From positions 1 through 8,529 of the forward strand of contig JAICUS010000238.1 of assembly GCA_025935735.1 (NCBI GenBank): a DNA stretch of 8,529 bases, written 5' to 3'. A program made the position numbers and the translations under genes. Of this stretch, positions 1 to 4,954 are shown piece after piece (the stretch's first letter is position 1; the number at the start of each line of letters is the position of its first letter). The DNA is from Solirubrobacteraceae bacterium (GTDB lineage: Bacteria; Actinomycetota; Thermoleophilia; Solirubrobacterales; Solirubrobacteraceae). The notes below the pieces were generated by a model. The model saw only the letters and a program-made list of their open reading frames with translations, had not been told where the DNA came from and made no database searches.

Positions 1-45
1 ACCGCCGACGAGATGCTCCAGGATCTCGTGAACATGAAGCACTAG
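1..45 (+). CDS. flgE: Flagellar hook protein FlgE, C-terminal end (5' truncated by window edge)
   Basis: Only the last 14 codons and the TAG stop are in the window, reading TADEMLQDLVNMKH. This resembles the C-terminal helix of axial flagellar proteins of the FlgE/FlgG/FlgF group, where a (T)xDxMLxxLVNxK pattern closes the D0 coiled coil in the hook or rod. The place immediately before flbD-motA-motB favours FlgE, because flgE-flbD-motAB is a common order in Gram-positive flagellar clusters. FlgE polymerises outside the cell into the hook joining basal body and filament. FlgG or another axial protein cannot be excluded from so short a fragment. A strong hairpin follows 20 bases after the stop. 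Confidence 0.65.
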   Translation, partial: TADEMLQDLVNMKH

Positions 46-64
46 TTCAGCTCGGCTGAACGTT

Positions 65-92
65 GAAGGGCCCGCCATCGAGCGGGCCCTTC
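65..92 (+). terminator. Hairpin terminator after flgE
   Basis: A perfect 11-bp stem, GAAGGGCCCGC (65-75) with GCGGGCCCTTC (82-92), encloses the 6-nt loop CATCGA. A T-G wobble pair (64/93) could extend it. There is no T tract after the stem, so it is a GC-rich hairpin without the U run of a classical intrinsic terminator, as is common in high-GC actinobacteria. It sits between the flgE stop (43-45) and a promoter-like element (97-123), which suits a boundary between two transcription units. It could also act as an mRNA 3'-end stabiliser or attenuator. Confidence 0.7.
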
Positions 93-96
93 GCGC

Positions 97-123
97 TTAA
101 GCCGCTCGAACATCTGCCGATCA
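97..123 (+). promoter_or_regulatory. Candidate sigma-28 (FliA/SigD/WhiG-type) promoter for flbD-motAB
   Basis: The -35-like TTAA (97-100) is followed by 15 nt and GCCGATCA (116-123). The known flagellar sigma-28 consensus is TAAA, about 15 nt, then GCCGATAA, so the -35 matches 3 of 4, the spacing is exact and the -10 matches 7 of 8. It lies between the post-flgE hairpin and the GTG of flbD. Seven bases separate the -10 box from that GTG, so transcription would be expected to start close to position 130. A second copy of this arrangement precedes fliO. The assignment is motif-based, with no transcript data. Confidence 0.55.
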
Positions 124-130
124 CAGGGAT

Positions 131-418
131 GTGATCCGTCTTCACCACCTATCCGCGCGGGCTGAGGCGTTCTACCTCAACCCCGATCTGATCGTCGCCA
201 TCGACACGACGCCCGACACGGTGGTGACCCTGACCACGCATCAGAAGGTGCTCGTCAAGGACGCCGCCGAGGACGTCGTCGCCGCCATCCACGCCTGGCG
301 CGCCTCGATCCTCACTGCGGCCATGCCGAGCTCCGCGCGCCGCCGCAACGAGGCGGCGCTCACGCTCGTCCGCGGCGCCGCGGCCGAGGCGCCGGGCGGG
401 CGGGAGACGTCGCGATGA
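131..418 (+). CDS. flbD: Flagellar protein FlbD/SwrD family
   Basis: A 95-residue protein whose first ~55 residues match the small FlbD family (swrD in Bacillus). It opens with MIRLHHL, followed by FYLNPDLIVAIDTTPDTVVTL (residues 14-34), the family's hallmark N-P-D-L-I and T-P-D-T pattern. In Bacillus subtilis SwrD raises swarming power through the stator; the biochemical role is otherwise unclear. The GTG start is chosen because family members begin M-I-x-L. An ATG at 129 is useless, being followed at once by TGA. No well-spaced Shine-Dalgarno exists: AGGGA (125-129) lies only one base from the GTG. Residues ~58-95 form an Ala/Arg-rich tail beyond the usual 60-75 residue family length. The stop overlaps the motA start (ATGA), so translation is probably coupled. 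Confidence 0.88.
   Translation: MIRLHHLSARAEAFYLNPDLIVAIDTTPDTVVTLTTHQKVLVKDAAEDVVAAIHAWRASILTAAMPSSARRRNEAALTLVRGAAAEAPGGRETSR
402..406 (+). promoter_or_regulatory. Shine-Dalgarno of motA
   Basis: GGGAG lies 8 nt before the motA ATG (415) and inside the end of flbD. It supports the ATG that overlaps the flbD TGA as the true motA start. Confidence 0.6.
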
Positions 419-1218
419 AGGCCTCCTCCGCCATCGGCCTCGCCATCGCCTTCCTCGGCCTGTTCCTCGGGCCGACGATGGAGGGCTCCAACGTCTTCGC
501 GATCATCAACCCGTCCGCGATGCTGATCGTGTTCTGCGGCACGATGGGCGCGACGATCGCCGGCGCCGACTTCAACGCCATCAAGGCGATCCCCAAGCTC
601 TACATGCTGGCGTTCAACGCGCCGGTGCACGACCTCAACGCGAAGGTGTCCGAGCTCGTCGGCTACGCCGAGTCGGCCCGCCGCGACGGCCTGCTGGCGC
701 TCGACGAGGTCACGCAGTCGATCGAGGACCAGTTCACCAAGAAGGGCCTGCAGCTCGTCGTCGACGGCACGGACCCCGACCTGGTGGCCGACATCCTCGA
801 GGCCGAGGTCGCGGCGATGAAGAAGCGCCACGCGACCATGTCCCAGCCCTTCGACAAGGCCGGCGGCTACGCCCCGACCATGGGCATCATCGGCACCGTC
901 TTCGGGCTCATCCACGTGCTCGCGCACCTGGACGCCCCGGCCACGCTCGGCCCGTCGATCTCCGCGGCGTTCATCGCCACGCTGCTCGGCGTCGCGTCGG
1001 CCAACGTCCTCTACCTGCCGATCGCCACCAAGCTCAAGGGCATCTCCGGTGACGAGGTGCACGCGCGCAAGCTGGTGATCGAGGGCATCCTCTCGATCCA
1101 GGCCGGCGACAACCCGCGCGTCGTCCAGGAGAAGCTGATCACGTTCGTCCCGCCCGCGCTGCGCGCCGGCGCCGACGCGGAGTCCAACGGCGGCGAGGCC
1201 GCCAAGGCGGCCGCGTAG
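415..1218 (+). CDS. motA: Flagellar motor stator protein MotA
   Basis: A 267-residue inner-membrane stator subunit. With MotB it forms the ion channel that drives rotation by pushing on FliG. Four hydrophobic segments are visible (about 4-20, 33-50, 153-171, 182-202), with the large cytoplasmic loop between the second and third. The loop holds ARRDGLLALDE, placing Arg90 and Glu98 at the same numbers as the FliG-contacting charged residues of Escherichia coli MotA. The channel prolines are seen in GGYAPTMGIIGTVFGLI (Pro154) and in LYLP (Pro202). The C-terminus ends in an Ala/Gly-rich tail. The ATG overlaps the flbD stop and has a good Shine-Dalgarno. motB follows after 9 nt. Whether H+ or Na+ is used cannot be read safely from the sequence. 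Confidence 0.96.
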   Translation: MKASSAIGLAIAFLGLFLGPTMEGSNVFAIINPSAMLIVFCGTMGATIAGADFNAIKAIPKLYMLAFNAPVHDLNAKVSELVGYAESARRDGLLALDEVTQSIEDQFTKKGLQLVVDGTDPDLVADILEAEVAAMKKRHATMSQPFDKAGGYAPTMGIIGTVFGLIHVLAHLDAPATLGPSISAAFIATLLGVASANVLYLPIATKLKGISGDEVHARKLVIEGILSIQAGDNPRVVQEKLITFVPPALRAGADAESNGGEAAKAAA

Positions 1219-1221
1219 GAG
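1216..1221 (+). promoter_or_regulatory. Shine-Dalgarno of motB overlapping the motA stop
   Basis: TAGGAG contains the motA TAG stop and lies 6 nt before the motB ATG at 1228. Ribosomes finishing motA would sit on the motB initiation site, fitting balanced production of the 5:2 MotA:MotB stator. Confidence 0.65.
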
Positions 1222-1227
1222 CATCCG

Positions 1228-2058
1228 ATGGCGTCGCACAGGCGACACAAGGGCGGTCACGACGACCACGAGGCCGAGCACGACGAAAGCGAGCGCTGGC
1301 TCGTGTCCTTCGCGGACATGATGACCCTGCTGTTCGCGCTGTTCATGGTGCTGTTCTCGATCTCGTCGGTGAACACGTCCAAGCTCACGGCGCTGCAGAA
1401 GTCGCTGCAGGACGCGTTCTCGGGCGCGGTGCTCTCTGGCGGCAAGGCGATCATGCAGACCGGCAACGAGACCTCGCCCAAGCGGGCGCAGGCCACGCCG
1501 CCGATCCCGTCGCTGACGCCGCTGATCTCGCAGGCCACCACGAGCCTCACCAATCCGAGCACGCTCAAGAAGGCCCAGAAGGAGCAGGAGGACTTCCAGG
1601 AGCTCAAGCGGCGGATCGACTCGGAGGCGCGCAAGGCCGGCCTGAAGGGCAAGGTGCTGACCACCGTGCGCCGGCGCGGCCTGGAGATCGAGATCCTCAC
1701 CGACAAGGTCTTCTTCGATTCCGGCTCGGCGACGCTGAAGCCGCAGGCCCTGGGCATCCTCGACAAGGTCGCGGTGATCCTGGCCGGCGAGCACGAGCAC
1801 CCGATCGTGGTCGAGGGCCACACGGACTCGCAGCCGATCCACGCCTCGCTCTACCCGTCCAACTGGGAGCTCTCCGGCGCCCGAGCCGCCGCGGTCGTGC
1901 GCGACTTCGTGGGCGACGGCGTGAACTCCCGCCGCGTGAGCTTCAGCGGCTACGGCTCCAACGAGCCCATCGCCACCAACTCGACGGCCGCCGGGCGCAG
2001 CAAGAACCGCCGCGTCGAGGTCGTCCTCTCGAGGATCAATCCCCTACCCACCAAGTGA
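1228..2058 (+). CDS. motB: Flagellar motor stator protein MotB
   Basis: A 276-residue partner of MotA that anchors the stator to peptidoglycan. The short cytoplasmic N-terminus is rich in His and acidic residues. It leads into a single membrane helix, ERWLVSFADMMTLLFALFMV (residues 22-41), in which Asp30 is the conserved ion-binding aspartate. A flexible linker follows (~50-110), then a charged helical stretch (~112-150). The OmpA/MotB peptidoglycan-binding domain (~155-268) shows FFDSGSATL, VEGHTDSQPI and NWELSGARA, and ends with GRSKNRRVEVVL. Length and layout are normal for the family. It starts just after motA behind a Shine-Dalgarno that overlaps the motA stop, so the two are surely co-translated. 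Confidence 0.96.
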   Translation: MASHRRHKGGHDDHEAEHDESERWLVSFADMMTLLFALFMVLFSISSVNTSKLTALQKSLQDAFSGAVLSGGKAIMQTGNETSPKRAQATPPIPSLTPLISQATTSLTNPSTLKKAQKEQEDFQELKRRIDSEARKAGLKGKVLTTVRRRGLEIEILTDKVFFDSGSATLKPQALGILDKVAVILAGEHEHPIVVEGHTDSQPIHASLYPSNWELSGARAAAVVRDFVGDGVNSRRVSFSGYGSNEPIATNSTAAGRSKNRRVEVVLSRINPLPTK

Positions 2059-2076
2059 CATGGAGTCAATGAGCGC

Positions 2077-2083
2077 AAGGAGG
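2077..2083 (+). promoter_or_regulatory. Strong Shine-Dalgarno of fliL
   Basis: AAGGAGG lies 8 nt before the fliL ATG (2092). It is the best ribosome binding site in the window and fixes the fliL start. It falls in the 33-nt gap after motB. Confidence 0.8.
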
Positions 2084-2091
2084 CGCACCCC

Positions 2092-2532
2092 ATGAAGAAG
2101 ATCGCTCCGATCATCGTGCTCGTCGTCGTGCTGGCGGGCGCGTACAAGTTCGTCCTCGCCAAGCCGGCGCCGGCCAAGGCCAAGCCGAAGGTGGAGGGCA
2201 CCGTCTACATCCTCCCCAAGGAGTTCCTGGTCAACCTGGCCGACAACCGCTTCGCCAAGCTCACCGTGGCGCTCGTCCTCGACGAGAAGGACACCTCCGT
2301 CCCGGCCGCGGGCGGCGAGGGCGGCAGCTCGGCGCCCGAGGGCTTCGGCGCGATGACCGAGGAGGCGGTGGTGCGCGACGTGATCACCAACGACCTCACC
2401 GACGCCAAGGACAACGACCTCATCTCCGCCAAGGGCCGCAAGGAGCTCAAGGAGGAGATCCTCAAGGATCTGAAGGCGCACACCGATGTAAAGGTCGACG
2501 ACGTCCTGTTCACCGACGTCACCGTGCAGTAG
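2092..2532 (+). CDS. fliL: Flagellar basal body-associated protein FliL
   Basis: A 146-residue protein with a two-Lys N-terminus, one membrane helix (about 5-22) and a periplasmic/extracytoplasmic FliL domain. The domain begins with the strand pattern [20 protein letters not shown] (residues 39-58), typical of the family. It continues through a helix (~89-128) with the VVRDVI and KEEILKDL segments, and ends in [12 protein letters not shown], matching the usual C-terminal strand ending in Q. FliL forms rings around MotB and supports stator function. A Gly/Ser/Pro-rich loop (~70-88) interrupts the domain. Pro/Ala/Lys repeats at 24-33 form a linker after the membrane helix. fliN follows after 7 nt, where fliM is usually found. 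Confidence 0.93.
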   Translation: MKKIAPIIVLVVVLAGAYKFVLAKPAPAKAKPKVEGTVYILPKEFLVNLADNRFAKLTVALVLDEKDTSVPAAGGEGGSSAPEGFGAMTEEAVVRDVITNDLTDAKDNDLISAKGRKELKEEILKDLKAHTDVKVDDVLFTDVTVQ

Positions 2533-2539
2533 AGATCCC

Positions 2540-2887
2540 ATGGCCGAGACCGTCGACTACGCCCCCTTCGAGACCACGCTCGCGGAGCCCGCTCCGGCGG
2601 CTCCGCCGGCGCCGGTCACCGCCGAGGAGCTGGCCCGCCTGCACGACGTGCCGGTGGAGCTGGCCGTCGAGGTCGGGCGCACCAAGATGACCATCCGCGA
2701 GGCGCTCGCGCTCGGGCCCGGGTCGATCGTGACCCTCAACCGCCTGGCCGGCGAGCCCGTCGACCTGCTGGTCAACGGCAAGCCGATCGCCCGCGGGGAG
2801 GTCGTCGTCATCGACGAGGAGTTCGGCCTGCGGGTCACCGAGGTGCTGGAGGCCGAAGGCGCCTCCGGCGCCGGCCACGAAGGCTAA
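2540..2887 (+). CDS. fliN: Flagellar motor switch protein FliN
   Basis: A 115-residue protein with one SpoA/FliN domain (~35-104). [20 protein letters not shown] opens the domain, [20 protein letters not shown] forms its centre, and [17 protein letters not shown] its end, all standard FliN features. FliN builds the lower part of the cytoplasmic C-ring and docks the FliH export complex. The N-terminal ~28 residues are Pro/Ala/Glu-rich and probably disordered. It is a short FliN without the CheC-like phosphatase part of Bacillus FliY. The Shine-Dalgarno is weak (AGAGA, 2531-2535), so coupling to fliL is likely. The C-terminal tail is Gly/Ala-rich, with repeated GGCGCC bases (2858-2863 and 2867-2872). 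Confidence 0.94.
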   Translation: MAETVDYAPFETTLAEPAPAAPPAPVTAEELARLHDVPVELAVEVGRTKMTIREALALGPGSIVTLNRLAGEPVDLLVNGKPIARGEVVVIDEEFGLRVTEVLEAEGASGAGHEG

Positions 2888-2900
2888 AGCGGTCCGGCGC
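2868..2900 (+). repeat. Inverted repeat spanning the fliN stop
   Basis: GCGCCGG (2868-2874) is the reverse complement of CCGGCGC (2894-2900), with a 19-nt loop that contains the fliN stop. It might weakly terminate transcription or fold at the fliN/yihY junction, but a 7-bp GC-only match is not far from chance in such GC-rich DNA. Confidence 0.3.
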
Positions 2901-2902
2901 GG

Positions 2903-2908
2903 TATACG
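2903..2908 (+). promoter_or_regulatory. Possible -10 element upstream of the yihY-like gene
   Basis: TATACG is one of the few A/T-containing patches here and matches 4 of 6 bases of a TATAAT -10 box. It ends 6 nt before the GTG at 2915, the spacing expected for a leaderless start. No convincing -35 box was found 16-19 nt upstream, so this stays a weak candidate. Confidence 0.25.
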
Positions 2909-2914
2909 GGCGGT

Positions 2915-3730
2915 GTGCACCGCCTCGGCCGCGCCGTCGCCGCCTTCTGGCGCAAGGCTTATGGGGACAACCTCACGGGCCTGTCGTCGATGGTCGCCTA
3001 CAGCCTGCTGCTGTCGATCTTCCCGCTGGCGCTGATCTCGCTGTTCGTGGCCGGCCGGGTGCTGCGCTCGCCCGAGCTGGCCGAGTCGGTGATCGCCGAC
3101 GCCCAGCGCATCTTCCCCACGGCGGCGCGCGGCACGATCACCTCAGGCGTCCGCCGGCTCGAGCACGCCTCGACGACCGTCGGCCTGGTCGCCCTCGTGT
3201 CCTCGCTGTGGGTGAGCGCGTCCTTCTGGGGGGCGCTGGACACGGCGTTCTGCCGCATCTACCAGCTGCCCTGCCGCACCTGGGTGCGCCAGAAGCTGTT
3301 CGGCCTGGGGATGCTCGTGGTGGTGCTCGTGCTGATCGCGGCCAGCGTGCTCGTGCCCACGCTGCAGTCGGTGCTGATCAACGGCGCGAGCGACCTGCCG
3401 TTCGGTCTGGCCAAGGTCCGCGGGCTCATCTACGCGCTCACGTTCGCCGCCGGGCTGGTGGTCCTGTTCGCGGCGCTGTGCCTCACGTACTGGCTGGTGC
3501 CCAAGGGGAAGATCCCCTGGTCGGCCATCTGGCCCGGCGCGCTCGGGGCGACGGTGGCCATCGGCGCCGTCGACTTCGTCTTCCCGCTCTACATCGCGAA
3601 CTCGTCGACGCTGAACATCGGCGCGTCGGCCGTGTTCGTGCTGATCGCGCTCGTCTGGTTCTACGCGCTGGCCATCATCCTGCTGGCCGGCGCGGTGGTG
3701 AACGACCTGCGCCTCGCCGCGTCGCGCTGA
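2915..3730 (+). CDS. YihY/BrkB-family integral membrane protein (UPF0761 type)
   Basis: A 271-residue protein with about six membrane helices (roughly 24-46, 86-108, 127-150, 168-195, 205-227, 235-262). Family marks are DNLTGLSSMVAYSLLLSIFP near the N-terminus, the W-x-S-x-x-F-W-G-A-L-D segment (~99-109), LTYWLVP (190-196), IPWSAIWPGALGA (200-212) and a final helix ending in VVNDLR. The family was once labelled ribonuclease BN and is now regarded as a membrane protein of uncertain role in envelope integrity or transport. The usual G-A-E-x-N near the C-terminus reads GAVVND here, so the glutamate is missing. GTG start; the 27-nt gap after fliN has no clear Shine-Dalgarno. It is not a known flagellar gene, and its place between fliN and fliO is the main oddity of the window. 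Codon use matches its neighbours, so there is no sign of recent acquisition. Confidence 0.88.
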   Translation: MHRLGRAVAAFWRKAYGDNLTGLSSMVAYSLLLSIFPLALISLFVAGRVLRSPELAESVIADAQRIFPTAARGTITSGVRRLEHASTTVGLVALVSSLWVSASFWGALDTAFCRIYQLPCRTWVRQKLFGLGMLVVVLVLIAASVLVPTLQSVLINGASDLPFGLAKVRGLIYALTFAAGLVVLFAALCLTYWLVPKGKIPWSAIWPGALGATVAIGAVDFVFPLYIANSSTLNIGASAVFVLIALVWFYALAIILLAGAVVNDLRLAASR

Positions 3731-3769
3731 CTCAAGGGCGGGGGGGGCCCTGCCGATAGGGACCTTGAG
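3731..3769 (+). repeat. Nested inverted repeat in the yihY-fliO gap
   Basis: An outer arm CTCAAGG (3731-3737) pairs perfectly with CCTTGAG (3763-3769). Inside it, CCCT (3748-3751) pairs with AGGG (3758-3761) around the loop GCCGAT. An alternative hairpin AGGGC (3735-3739) with GCCCT (3747-3751) would enclose seven G. The element starts directly after the yihY-like stop and its right arm covers the TTG of fliO. It could be a terminator, an operator or an mRNA structure controlling fliO, and it overlaps the promoter candidate. Confidence 0.45.
3732..3759 (+). promoter_or_regulatory. Candidate sigma-28 promoter for fliO-fliPQR-flhBA
   Basis: TCAA (3732-3735), 16 nt, then GCCGATAG (3752-3759). 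Compared with the flagellar sigma-28 consensus, the -10 matches 7 of 8, the -35 matches 3 of 4 and the spacer is one base longer than the usual 15. The surrounding bases repeat those of the flbD promoter: CTCAAG here against CTTAAG there, and CTGCCGAT in both. A run of eight G (3740-3747) makes up half the spacer. The -10 ends 5 nt before the TTG of fliO. Confidence 0.45.
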
Positions 3770-4295
3770 CCTGATCCGGGCTCTTCCCTCGGTTGAGATG
3801 CTGACTTCCCCTGCCTTCATTCTCGCGGCCGCCTCCGGCGAGAACACGCCGCTGCACCTCGGCTCCGACACCACCGCCCAGACGGCGCACGCGGCCTCGG
3901 GCGGCGGCATCGTCCGGACGATCGTCGCGCTGCTCGTCGTGGTCGCCGTCATCTACGCGATCACCTGGCTGCTCAAGAAGGTCAAGAGCACCAAGGAGGC
4001 CACCGCCTCCGGCACGAGCCTCGAGTCGCTGGCCACGCTGCCGCTCGGCACCAACCGCGCGCTGCACCTGGTGCGCGCCGGCAGCGAGGTCGTGCTGCTC
4101 GGCTCGGCCGAGCACGGCGTGACGCCGATCCGTCGCTTCAGCGAGGCCGAGGCCCTCCAGCTCGGGCTGCTCGACGGCACGACGGGCGCCACGCTCGACG
4201 TCCTGCCCGACCTGCCCGCGGCGACGCCCCGCAGCCAGCCGCAGACCATCGGCGGCCTGCTCGAGGCGCTGCGCCGCAAGACGGTGATCAAGTGA
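3765..4295 (+). CDS. fliO: Flagellar biosynthesis protein FliO
   Basis: A 176-residue protein (from the TTG) that helps assemble the FliP ring of the export gate. It has one clear membrane helix, IVRTIVALLVVVAVIYAITW (49-68), followed by basic KKVK. A compact cytoplasmic FliO domain (~86-135) carries LESLATLPLGTNRALHLVRAGS and VLLGSAEHGV, as in other FliO proteins. Position just before fliP is diagnostic. The start is uncertain: TTG 3765 has AGGG only 3 nt upstream and may be leaderless, while in-frame ATG 3798 has no good Shine-Dalgarno. The first ~20 codons use more A/T-ending codons than the rest, as is common near starts. The N-terminal part (~1-48) has a hydrophobic patch (AFILAAAS) but no clear signal peptide. 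The stop overlaps the fliP GTG. Confidence 0.88.
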   Translation: MSLIRALPSVEMLTSPAFILAAASGENTPLHLGSDTTAQTAHAASGGGIVRTIVALLVVVAVIYAITWLLKKVKSTKEATASGTSLESLATLPLGTNRALHLVRAGSEVVLLGSAEHGVTPIRRFSEAEALQLGLLDGTTGATLDVLPDLPAATPRSQPQTIGGLLEALRRKTVIK

Positions 4296-4954
4296 TCGCC
4301 GCCATCGCGCCGCACGTGAACACCGACGGCTCCAACGCCGTCCAGATCCTGCTGCTGGTCGGCGGCATCTCGCTCGTGCCGGCCGCGCTGTTCACGGTCA
4401 CCGGCTTCACCCGCATCCTCATCGTCCTCGGCTTCATCCGCTCGGGCCTGGGCACGCCGACGGCGCCGCCCAACCAGGTGCTGGTGGGCATCGCGTTCTT
4501 CCTGACGCTGTTCGTGATGAGCCCGACGCTCAAGCAGATCAAGACCGAGGCCTACGACCCGCTGCAGAAGCACCAGATCACCCAGACGGTCGCGCTCCAG
4601 CGCGCCGAGGGGCCGATGCGCGAGTTCATGTGGAAGCAGACGCGCACCAAGGACGTCGCGCTGTTCGTCAAGCTGGCGCACCTCAAGAACGTCAAGACCC
4701 GCAAGGACGTCCCGACGCTCGTGCTGATCCCGGCGTTCACGATCTCCGAGCTCAAGACGGCGTTCCAGATCGGCTTCCTGATCTTCCTGCCGTTCCTGAT
4801 AATCGACTTGGTCGTCTCCTCGACCTTGATGTCGATGGGGATGATGATGCTGCCGCCGGTCTTCATCTCGCTGCCGTTCAAGATCCTGCTGTTCGTCCTG
4901 GTGGACGGCTGGAACCTGATCACGTCGTCGCTCGTCAGCTCCTTTCACACATGA
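4292..4954 (+). CDS. fliP: Flagellar export gate protein FliP
   Basis: A 220-residue core subunit of the flagellar type III export gate (FliP5FliQ4FliR1). Family signatures are plain: FTRILIVLGFIRSGLGTP (39-56), PPNQVLVGIAFFLTLFVMSP (59-78), and SELKTAFQIGFLIFLPF (152-168). SMGMMMLPPVFISLPFK (181-197) contains the methionine cluster (184-186) that forms the gate gasket. Length matches Gram-positive FliP (about 220), without the cleavable signal peptide of Escherichia coli FliP. The GTG start lies in a GTGA overlap with the fliO stop, and no upstream in-frame start was seen. Codons 4799-4828 include ATA and two TTG, rare in this window. The stop overlaps the fliQ ATG. Confidence 0.97.
   Translation: MIAAIAPHVNTDGSNAVQILLLVGGISLVPAALFTVTGFTRILIVLGFIRSGLGTPTAPPNQVLVGIAFFLTLFVMSPTLKQIKTEAYDPLQKHQITQTVALQRAEGPMREFMWKQTRTKDVALFVKLAHLKNVKTRKDVPTLVLIPAFTISELKTAFQIGFLIFLPFLIIDLVVSSTLMSMGMMMLPPVFISLPFKILLFVLVDGWNLITSSLVSSFHT

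Noticed and set aside
241..1842. Long open frame on the - strand opposite motA/motB (533 codons)
   Set aside because: High-GC shadow frame: the protein is Arg/Leu/Asp/His low-complexity with no family pattern, and the + strand holds clear MotA and MotB.
2858..2872. GGCGCC-TCC-GGCGCC hairpin at the end of fliN
   Set aside because: Lies in the coding Gly/Ala-rich tail and is explained by GGC/GCC codon repetition; no independent sign of function.
3208..3759. Open + strand frame inside the yihY-like gene
   Set aside because: Ala/Arg/Gly-rich product in a shifted frame; the overlapping frame gives a coherent six-helix membrane protein.
3953..4948. Long open frame on the - strand opposite fliO/fliP
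   Set aside because: Same composition artefact; covers two confidently identified + strand genes.
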